This document shows, one piece after another, positions 12,401-24,400 of a stretch of DNA of 64,000 bases (its first letter is position 1; each line of letters opens with the position of its first letter). Source of the DNA: Manduca sexta (lineage: Eukaryota; Arthropoda; Insecta; Lepidoptera; Sphingidae); assembly GCF_014839805.1 (NCBI RefSeq), contig NC_051116.1:9033556-9097555 (forward strand). Direction: 5' to 3'. The position numbers and the translations under genes were made by a program. The notes under the pieces are model-generated. The model was not told where the DNA came from and made no database searches. It saw nothing but the letters and a program-made list of their open reading frames with translations.

Positions 12401-15400
12401 TTCAGTATATAAAATGTGAGAATATTGCCACTCGTCAGATTTACATTAGCTCTTTATTATAATAATAATAATAATAATAAAAAAAAATATCAGCCTTGTA
12501 TGAGCACGGGCCTCCTCTACTACTGAGAGGGATTAGGCCTTAGTCCACCACGCTGGCCTAGTGCGGATTGGTAGACTTCACACACCTTCGAAATTCCTAT
12601 AGAAAACTTCTCAGATGTGCAGGTTTCCTCACGATGTTTTCCTTCACCGTTAAAGCGAACGATAAATTCACAAAGAATACACACATGTTTTTTTTTTTAA
12701 AAAGTCAGAGGTTTTTATTACAACTAGCTTTTTATTACAACGCGTAAAGAACCTGACCGACTTTGCTTATCTTCTGATGGTTAGTGATTACTATTTCCCA
12801 TTGCAAAATGTTGTTGAAGTTAGTTCCTTGTACTCTGAAGAACAAAACACGAATCGTGAGACCGAACCTTTACTACACTACTGTAGTGTTAGACATGTAT
12901 ACGGTGTTTGCTATTCAGTTATAAAAATAATCATTGCTAAATCACATTCGGAAGAAATAAATTATCATTCTTAGCCAACACAATGTCCTCACATAATTCG
13001 AATCGCGTAACGTTACGTCCTATGACTTCGGTAGTTTTTGGCACGTCTTTGGGATCTACCCATGCATACGTATGAGTGACTCATACATATACACATACAT
13101 ACTACATACGTATACACATACATGCATACACTTCTAAATTCAAATTAGAACCGGTAACGACTCGTTTTTAAATATAAAGCGTATTCGCTTAAGTTATGTT
13201 TATATTATTCGGTGGACAAAGTATCAAGTTATAAATTTTTTATAGTAAGTATGTAATCATATCAATTTTAATGAACTATGAGATCATTTGTGATTCGAAG
13301 CACTTTGCGCTATAGTTTAAGTTTTGATAAACACTGACATACGTAAATTTGAAAATAGAATGTTCGCTATTCAAATTTTATAAAAAAACAACGTATTTTT
13401 AACATTTTTCGCTATAGTATTTTTTCGTAAATCGAAGCTGCCGTGTAGAAATTTAAAAATCGAACGTTCACTGTTTATTTATCTTTAACGAAACTATATG
13501 AACATAATATAGCGCAAAATATTTAACATAAAGTTCATAAAAGCGAACGTTCGATTTTCAAATTTTTCAGTTACATTTACTAAGCTATAGCGCTAAATAT
13601 TCGTATACTGGCGGGGGTCACGATGGTATAATCCTATCGAGAGTGTAATTACAAATATCGAAGGTATTGCCCTAGTCTTACGTATTAGAATTGCTTGAAC
13701 AAATGCTTTTGTTCTCGAAATTAAATTTATCTCGATAGCTCTTTCTAACTGTTTATTAATTCCCATGTTAGGATAATAGAGATAAGGTTGCTTATCTTTA
13801 TTATGTAAGAGATAAGCCGCTATCCAACACATAAGAATCATAGATAGTTCGCACCATCCGTGTTCTCAATGGATAGAGATTATAATTAAATATTAATTCG
13901 CTATTAGAAATCGGTTTTTGACAGTAGTAAAATGTAACGTATTTTTTTGTTTAAATGTATTCGTTGACAGATATCAAGATCGGTTCAGTGGATTAGCCGT
14001 CAAAGCGTAGCAGACGGATTTTTTTCGCATATAAGTATAGACTATAGATTTTTTTTTATAGATTATATTATATGTATACATTTGAAACCTTATTAATTTA
14101 CAGAATGTAAAAACATATTTTTATTCATCTAAGCCACTGATTCCCAAATTCTTTCAATTAACCTATTTATCTATTTCAATAAATGTACTATGACACACAT
14201 AGTTTTATATAAATAAAATAAAAAAAACAGGAAAACAATACACAACTATATTTATCTATTGGCAACGTTTCAACAAACAGACGGACGCGACCCAGTGTCC
14301 ATTCCTATAAGCAGTACAATGACATGATTCATTTGCGGTATTGTTACTGTATTCTTTGAGTTAGTTGTAGTTTAAGATGGTAGATGTCCATACAGAAAGA
14401 ATATTTAATAAATGTTTTCGTTAGAAAATATCATGATTACTTCTTCTCTAACTAGACTTTGAATCAGGACTTAGACGCCCAAGGGAAGAAAGAAAAATTT
14501 ATTGACTCGAAACTATCATGATTTGTTCAATCGTATTTATGAGTACCTACATATTTGTATTTCTACTTCCTCCTTTGAGGATAAATGTGATTTTATGTAT
14601 ATTTAACAATAAAATTATTAATCGTTTCTAAAACTTCCATTAATTTAAATTAAGAGTCGGCATTGCATTCACAATCCTGGTATTAACATTGATCATATTA
14701 CAGGCGATTCCTCATTACTTAAGCCATCTGCTCGTTATCTCCCATATTATTAAAGTACTTGATAATTCAATAAATATGTGAAACTCACGATTGCTTCACA
14801 ACTCGCGATACAAGTTGTAATAATTGTCAGTTGCCAGTCGTCGCGTGTAATTGATCGTCGGCTATTTTTTGCACCAACCAGGTCATTGTCAAAGTTTTTG
14901 TTGCTAATCCGCTCTCTCGAATGTTCAATTATTGTTGAATTTTCTCAAAGAATCATTCTATCTTCGTTGTCAATATTTTGATTATATACCTAAAGAACAG
15001 TCCTCGTAAGGGCTATTATTCCGTACCAATGAAGAAGTTTCTACTGTATTATGTAATGTTTGTTAACAACAAAATTCTCATTGTAATCATATTTTTTTAC
15101 GCAAGCCATAACTCATTGAGAATGCGTAAACATAGTTTTTATACTCTAACATAAACAATGAAACGCTTTAAATATTATAATGAACATGGCACGTTCAATC
15201 TCATTTTTAATTTGTGTAACATGGCAAGGAATTTTCCCATCTAGCGACCACGACTGAAGATTTCAACTTTCAACAGAGAGACGAGACGAGAGCGACGAGT
15301 CGCTGTACGAATCAGCAGACGGTCAAAGCGACGTGATATCAGCCAGCGACGATGCCCTGCCCAGGCTCAGAACACCCACCATCAGCAAGGAGTCCCTCAA

Positions 15401-18400
15401 ACTCGCGGTTACTGACGAAGAGGTAGAGATGAAAGCCAAAAAGGGACACAGGAAGACAATGTCCCTCTCAAACCCTCTGGAAATAGTCAAGAATTTGAGT
15501 GACGAGTGGTTTGAGGTGGCAAAAAAAGCGATCAGGTCAGAAAAGACAGTAAAAAGGATAAGAACCAAACCCTAAGAAAGACTAGTACGACAGACCCTCC
15601 TAAGAGCAGGAAGACGAGTAAAGGCTCTTCAGGGGCTTTGAGTTTCTTGCGCAGAAGAAAAACACCTACGTCCTCTATAAAGCCGGCGGAATCAGTGCAA
15701 GAAGATGATGTCAAAGTACTGAGCATCGACGAGATTCTGAACTATACAAAACTGTTTCTAGAAGGTGAGAAAAGACATTCGTCTCTCAACGTGCCCAAGC
15801 CGCCCGTAGAGAGCGACACAGATGACGAACCGCCGACTCCTAAACAAATAGCAGAACACAGAAGAAGATTGAGCAGACAGACGTCTAGAAGTAAAAGTAA
15901 AGCGAGAGGGAAGAGTCAGTCGTTGAAAGTTAACACATTACGGAAGTCCCACAGTGGCACGTTGAAGAAAGGAAAGAAGAAGAGTGTGAAGACTCCGTCT
16001 GCAGGGAGAAGTAGGCAGGCGAGCGTCGTGGAGCAGACACCGATTGTGAAAAAGAAGAGTTCTGAGTCGATGAAGCAGAACTCTTGGCTGTTCAGCTCCA
16101 CTAGTAGAGGTGAGTTATTTTTACTACAAGTAAGTAATGTCTTAGTAGGAATTGATTTTCCTTTACGATTCACAATACGATTTGTGGACCAAGTTTAAAA
16201 TGACATAGCTTAATTGAAAATGGATTTCAATTCTCATCCAAATCGTATAAAACACCTTCCAATATATTTTCGCATCGTTCCAATAATAACACAGTTTAGC
16301 AGAATGGTAAATTGTTCCCGATAGCCTCGTTATCGCGCCACTTCCCTCGTGATAATGCCTGACCCGACGGTGGTCACCGATGACCGCTCGGTGCCTAGTG
16401 CGTGCGGCTCGGGGTTTTTTTACTGTCTCGATGATTGGCATTATGTTTTTCTGCAGATGTTATTGTTAAAATGCTTTTCCGTAGTCAGAAAATTGTCTTG
16501 AATGTTTTTGACTGCGATAATAGAGGAAGAAAATAGATTATTAGGTAATTAAATTATTTGACTGTGATGCTAGAAGAAAAAAGTAGATTATTAGGTAATT
16601 AAATTACGTAGGGTTATTGTTATTATCGGTTCTTGGGTGACGATGCTGATTTGCAAAAATCCAAAGATAAGCAACGACTTATTATCGTATATTGAAAATC
16701 AGCTGCGGCTCAGCTAGCGCTGTAGATAGTCGAAATAGAGTCGTATTTACTTATACACATTTGCGCCTTTTATCGCCAAAGGGATAGGCAGAGGCGGAAC
16801 TGGTACACTAACTTTCCGCCGTGTGTATTCTCTCCCATGATGTGATGGGGCGATCCATCGCCATATCGAGCGATTCCAGACTTCGGGTTGATACCTACCG
16901 GGAACCTAACCCGAGACGTCAGCTATGTATTCGTACCGTAATGCAACTACGCCATTAAGTATTATTTATCTTTTTTCTTATTGTTTATATTAGTTCAAGA
17001 CTAAACATCTTTTCTTACTTAATTCTTATTATAGAGCGAATGACATACCCAGCTCGTTAATTAGTGATAAAAAAACACAATAAATTACATATAGCATAAA
17101 CATACCCGAGATATATGAAAATCGGAATGTCAGTGTATCGCCGGACACGGCCGCCCCGCCGGCATAGCGTTTGACATAAAACTCGATTAGCGCGCCCGTA
17201 AACTTGCCTCGTAAAACGGAACTGCGTCTGTTTGTAAGGCGGCGTTCAGACTACGCGACGCGCGGTTTTGATGCACTTCTATGTGATAACGCCCTCGGTG
17301 GTCGCAGACAAGTCGTGCTTGAACAAAAGCGGGTGTAATTTATGAGTAAAGTGTAGTTATACGCCAACACAGTCGTATATATGATTTAATATATCAGACA
17401 CTTATCACACTAATTCACTATATTCTTGGTAAACATCCGCACTCTACGACGGTTAAGGCACAACTTCCCCTCTTCGTCCAATGCTGCCTCTTTTATAATG
17501 TTGTTTGACAGTTTATGTGTAGAGGGGGAAAAACTGGTGTTACAATATTAAAGTGAAGGTAGTTTTGACAGTGGAGACGATAGGTGCGACAACAAATTTA
17601 AAAAAGAAATACATTATTTAAAATGTTACAGTGTTCCCTTTCATTTGTCTAGAGATTTGCAAAATAATCTGCTACACATAAAATAATACAAAGAATTATT
17701 TTTGATAATGTAGAAAAAAATTAAATCATTGTTTCATACCCATAATTTAGGGTCTGTATATATTTATTTAGTAACATATCTAACGTGAAATCGCGCGTGA
17801 CAGCGTAGTGTGCACAGACCCTTACTCGCGTTTAAAATAAATCAGTAGGTTTAGTGCGCACAATGTACGCGAATGTTATTATAATAGATTTATTCGGGTT
17901 TTGTGCGCGAGACTGCGATGGATGGCTTCGTTGATCCTGTAGTGGTAGTTTTCGACGAAGTTATGCGATTTTCATAAAAGTCTTTTTACTGTTTACCTGA
18001 CTTCCAAAAGTCAACTCCAGAAAACTGCGTGCGCGCATTACTTTTTGTTTTCGAAAATACTTTTCGAAATTGCCTGATATTGCACGTGATATGGCGATAG
18101 GCTCGCCCCCTATCACATTAACTGTTAGTTTGAGACTCCGTTACTTCATAGTTGATACTATCACATTCACTGTTGGTCAGTATGGGACTATACTACTTGA
18201 TAGTTGATACACAGTTCGCCCTCTCAACTTATTCGTATTAAAAATCATAAACGGGACAGAACATGAGCTCTGTAAAGTGAAAGTATAGTTGTGCTCGGTC
18301 TACCCCCGAGGGTAAAGGCGTGAACATAATGTCAAGGCTGTACTCACGTACAAAGCGAGACCATTCATCACATTCACCGTATCAAGAATATCATACGCGT

Positions 18401-21400
18401 TGCAACATTAATATCAATTATGTATTATATATTATAATAGGTATATTATATAGTACATAGAGTTTGCTTTGAAATGGTCACCATTCAAAACAGTGGTGTG
18501 TTGGTAGCTGGGCATCGGTGGATGAGGTCACACTCGACGATCAGTAGGGTTGGCACTTCACCGCATTAGAAAAATATTGTATGTTTTTTTTTTAAATTTC
18601 AACATACAAAAATATCATTTTTTATTTATTTTTTATATGGTATGGCTTAAAACAAATACCCATTATTATTAGCGTAGTGCCCAAAAAATTACGACTATTA
18701 ATTTTTAAATTTCGTAGGTTAAAGAAAAATGTTTTTTAGGGCTTTTCTTAGTATCTGGCATGCCAGTAACTTCACTACATAGCGTAGTAGTGTCGAAGAA
18801 AAATGTCTTGAAGTATTTTTTTTATCATCAAAATACCCACAAGGTTATTTGCCAAGTCTACCATAAAAATATGGAAACTTTTCCGAAGTTATAATACTCT
18901 TAACCCGGCGAGCATGTGGTGAAAAAATGTAACAAGAAGTATGAGGCAGGGTATGACATACCCCTTAAAAAAATTGGCTATAAAACTTGTTTCTGAAGAA
19001 GTATTATACTATTTATTTTTGGTATAATAAGACAATACCATCATAACGCATTGGAAATAAAACAATCGCGCCATTTTAACAATTTTATTTTTTACCTCGA
19101 TGGAAATAAGTCACTTTGAATTTCAAACAAACACTTTCAGTCTCTTAAAAACTAAAAGGAACTAAAGTAAAACCAGTTTTATGATAAAAAAAAACTTCAT
19201 CGTATGATAGAATATGAAATAATTTTCTGTATAAACTAAAAAAAATCACAAAAAAATTTAGGAACATCTTAGGAACTGGAGATAAAATTTGTGCAGTTTT
19301 TGCAAAAAAAACATTGCATGCTCCACACTAATAGCCTTTCCTCAGCTTGTTCATGAGTATTTTGTCTTATGATTATTTTTGTTGGGGTAATCTCTACATC
19401 TAATAAAATGACCAGGAACATTTTGAGTCTATGAAAGTGATTCGTTGATCTGGGAAGAAATTCTCTGACGTATATAAATCGAAATATATATTTTTTGTCA
19501 TTTCACATCTTCAGGTGTTCGTAAACTAAAGCCAAGCCTAAGTTACGGATGAAATCGGTCCATTTAGTGTCTTTGCCCTAATTTTCACGAAACATAGGAC
19601 CCCTGGGGGCCCGTGGGCCCCTCTCAGGGGATCCGCAAGTAAAATAAAAAACTTAAAAGAAAAACTATAAAGTGCACGCTTTTGCACTCTTGTATATCTA
19701 AAAAATAAATACAGAAGTAAACTGCTAGTAAAAACAAATTTAAGAATCCAACTGAACAACATCAACCCAAACATTACGACTTTGGTCGCAAAAGGTCGCA
19801 TAAGGTGGCATTAGTGGTCCGCACTAAATAAAAGTTTGCGAAACCCTGTTCTAGTAAGTACATCTTCTATCATAGACCGAAGTTGTTTTTCTATTTTCAA
19901 CATCCATTTTCTATTAAAATCTACAATTAAACAAAGAAAATAAGTTAAAATAGCAGAAAAAGCAATTTTAGTTTTTGTCACACCAGCTATGAGGCGGGGT
20001 ATCATGTACCCGAACTCAGTTTGCAAGCGTGTAACTCGAATGCAGGTTGCCGCGACACTGTGATCACCCCACTATTACCTTCCGCAACCCTGTAACTCCA
20101 GCTACTCAAAGAGACTATAAGTTTGAAAGTCAGGCACAAAAAATATACGCCAGTAATTAACATGGGGGGTATGACATACCCCGCCACACGCTCGCCGGGT
20201 TAATAATGTCTGCTCTTCGTCGTTACCGATTGAGGAAAACATCTGCAACAAGGATAAATACAACAGTTTCGTTTAAAACCTGTTAATATAATATATAAGT
20301 ACGAAATACGTACAAAAATGAAGGTTGTATTTGATTATTTCGCGGAGCCACAGGAAAATATTCCATGATTTATGTAAAATATTTCTTCGAAATATGATGT
20401 ACTGTTGTTACCATTAGTGTTTGTTTTAATTTTTTACATTTATTAGCCATAAAAATACATTTATTTAAATGATTTTAATATGTGAACTTCAAAAACAAGT
20501 AGAGAAAAAGTAGCATTTCATCGTTTGACAGGCTTTAGCTGGTTTTCTTATAAATAAATAAAAAAAAAATACAGCAATTTGTGTGGCTAAGCCCTTTGAT
20601 ATATTCAATGTTATTAAGGCGATACCTCAAGGTCCATTTTTATACATTTTGTTTCGGCTTTAATCTGGGTAACTAAACAAGTATTGGCAAGTAAAGAATT
20701 TAAATTCACGTCTAGTTAGTGATTAGTTCTCGCAGTTGAAAGAAAAATGTAAAAATAATTAATAATCATGGATATTTCTGCCTTTAAAATTTCGTCATAT
20801 TAAATTTTAAAGGCCGAAATATCCATGCATATTAATTATTTTTACGTTTTTCTGCTATCATAACTAGACGTAAAGCCAATACTGTTTAATTACAATTAAA
20901 GCTATATGAAATGGACTAATATAATTTCCTCTAATTCCAAATTTGAGCTACTTACCTACCCATCTAATCCATAATTTATTTAAAAAAACGTTACAAGATT
21001 ACCTCAAAAGAAGCGCGTTCTAAATTTAAATTCAAATCGTATACAATGGACCGGTGGCGACTGGCGACAAATCAACGTATCAGGGCGCGCCATTGACCGC
21101 ATTGTAATCCGCGTTAGTGGCAACCCTGCGCGCCGCCCGCATTCCTATGTCGGTCAGTATGCCGACCCGGCTAGTACACTGTAAAGTTGACGTACTGTCG
21201 CACTTATGTGCATTGATTTTAATCGATGCTCTAGGAATGTTTTAATTGGTGACATATAACTGTTCTCGATATGATGTTTTTGAGATGAGCAAGTCACTCG
21301 CCTGGCAAGTTACTTAAATAAAAGCAAAAGAGCGCTGAGCTATGAATTGTAAAGCTCTTTTTAGTTTGTCATTGTTAGACACATGATTGAGTATTGGTGA

Positions 21401-24400
21401 CCTATAACTGTTTTCAATATGATGTTTTTGAGATGAGCAAGTCACTCGCCTGGCAAGTTACTGCCCATGAATAAAAGTAAAATAGCGCTGAGCTTTGAAT
21501 TGTAAAGCTCTTTTTAGCTTGTCATTGTTAGACACATTTGTGATAGTTAAGTATCATAATGCTTAGTGATTACAACATCCTTTAAATTTGCGATGAAACT
21601 GCTTTTTTGCACTGGTACGGCAAAGTGATCCCACTGCATCTGATGGTAAGTGAAGTGTGCAATACAATGTCGACTGACGAGAGATGATTACCCCTCGACA
21701 GTCGACATAATTATGCCGGCCTGTTGGAACCGGATATACACAGACTGATCCCGGAACGCGACACTTACGTGGGCCACTATGGCGGGTTTTAACAACTTGT
21801 GTACGGTGGTCGCTACCCGGGCGCATATAAGACATACCAATCAGTAAGTGCTAGCTAAGCGACACGAATATACATATAATAGACTGCCTTATCAATTCTG
21901 CTTACCCTTGAACTAAAAGCGTGATAATGTACAATCAATTATCTGTGTAGTCGACTGTCGATGCACTTTTGAAATAATGATGCGTTGTGAGGTGCAGTTA
22001 TACGAGCCCTCGTCATCGGTGACTAACTCAACGTACAAACATATTGATACAGTTCTACTGGTAATGTTTGAAGAACTTTCTACATTTATTAACTGTAGAA
22101 AGTTTATAAAATTTCTGTGAATTTTTACTAAAGGCAACCCGACACAGCATGTTTGTACTATTATGTATAAATGTGGTTTCAAAACAGTTGTAATGATAAT
22201 TAGATTCTACATAATGATTTCTTATGTTTACGCGAATTTTAGACATTGAAAATAAAACTATTTTTCGGTTTCTATATTATTACCGTACCGAACCGGGTAT
22301 TCCCGGAATAAAAGTGTTATTAGTCCGAGACGTGGTCTACGGTGTGAGATAAATTATATCGAAATCAGTTCAGAAGTTTCCGCCTCAACTTCAACCAAAC
22401 TTTGAATGTATAAAATGTTATACATTATTTGGATTCCGTCAAATATTAACCGCCATCCGTTCGGAAATCAGTTTCCACCAGAGAAGAACAACAAAAAATA
22501 TATGTTGCGCTTTTCAAAATCACTTTAAATGTATAGAGTTGTTACTTTACCTTTACGAGTGCATATCTCAGGAATCATATTTTTTATTAGTAACTATTAG
22601 TAGTAAAATAAATGGGAAATGGAAACAACGAGAGGATAAATATTAGCCATATGTAAGAAACGCGAGTTATCAATTCGCGTTCATCGGCCCCTGTTGCATA
22701 CAAAATGGTCTAGAATCTAGACCACAGCTTCACGACCTATTGCCCAATGCTAAGCGCCACTCCTGCGCATATACAGTGCCTAATAACATTGAAAATACTG
22801 TTCGGCATTGAACCTATTATGCAGTCTTCTTATTGGTTTTTAACTGACTTTCAAAAAAGGAAGAGGTTCTTAATTCGTGTTGGTATTATTTTTTAGGACT
22901 AAGCATTAAAACTTGAATATTGGTGATGGAATTTGAAAGGAAATTCATTTAAGAAATTATATTTCATAGCTTTGTGCGACTCTTGTGTTTTCTACTTATT
23001 ATTTATCTATCTGTGTGGTTAGTCATTTATTTTTCTGAATGAATGTATGACATGATAAACGTCGCCTCGTTCTGCAATAGATAAGAACTGGTAATATTAG
23101 TATTTAACGCTAAGGCATTGTCCTGTGATACATAAATATATATTTATCCCGATAAGTAGTGGGGATCTTTGTATGAAAGAAGTTATCATTTGCAAGCGAT
23201 TTTTACCGCCGAAGAGTCGCGGCAAGCTGAATTCTGCAATATAAAGCTTATGGAATTTGCGGCGAGTCGCATTTGTCTAGAATTATTATAATATTTCCAG
23301 TAGTGTATACGCACCTGGAAATTTTTGCGCAATAAATAAAATAAATTATTCTTTCTTCATTATTATTATCAGCTACATAAAGTCCAACAAACACAAACCC
23401 CCAACCCTCCCCCTAAAGATTTCCAGATAAATCTGTTGAAAGCGGCCTACTTATCGTCAAAACGAATGTAATATTAAATACCAAGCTGTTCCGTACTACA
23501 AACACTTATAAATTTACACGTCCCGAAGTGTACAATTTTGTAAATCAAAGGTCCGTGCATTAACGTTTGCTGACATCTTCAAATGATCACCATTAAATAT
23601 AATAAATCCTCAATAACTCACTGGATATTTGGGAACGCTGAAAGCGGTGCGAGCGAGTCAAGTGCGATCGTCCCGAAATAGCCGCCAGCGGGAATCGAAC
23701 GGCGACAATGCGTTGTGGCGCGGTGAGTCAGCGCGCGGCGCGAGGCGCTCGCCCGCTAGGATACACCGCTCTTCCGGCGCATGCGTGTAGTAGTGTGTAG
23801 GGTAGGCACGCGTTACTTATTCAATCATCGCACGCATAATATTTATATTTCTACTGCCAAGTAGCAGTGCGCATGCGCAGTTGTGTTCAACCTCCAGGAC
23901 ATTGTTGCCAGCGTAATTACTTGGCATTATGACAATTTATCATTTTATGTCTCAGGGTGAGGAGCGCAGTGGAGTGTCACACAGTACTTTGTAAATAAGG
24001 GTTTACCATCAGGCGGGGGACATCTTGTCAAATCACATTCAACTGCAATAAAATAAAAGATACCGGACACAACTTGTAATGGAAGATTCATGTCTAGAAT
24101 GTTTATATTTAAAGTAAAATAACGCATCATGATTTGATGTTATTAGCATGGAATTGGTAAATTGAGCATGAAACAACGAGGTTTTTTTTAATCTTGTTTT
24201 ATAAATAGTTTTTGTATTCATTAAATTTTTAATAGATGATAGTGATTTAAAATACTGTTAAGCGACAACCCTATTCGCAATTGACGGGTTGACTCGGTCG
24301 CATGAGGCCGCCGGTGCGCGGCCCGGAGGGAGCGCGGGGAAGCTAATTCTTTAGAATTGAGTCTAAATTTAGACATTTAGGATGCCGCCGTCGTGCGCCG

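Larger units (their letters stand above)
9413..15276 (+). other. Intron 1 of the coding model
   Basis: AT-rich intron between exons 1 and 2. It holds a hAT-like MITE (9970), family C (10478), an imperfect direct repeat (11955-12170), a LINE tail (12488), an ACAT-rich simple repeat (13060-13130) and an iterated inverted motif (13307-13594). No exon could be supported. Confidence 0.6.
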
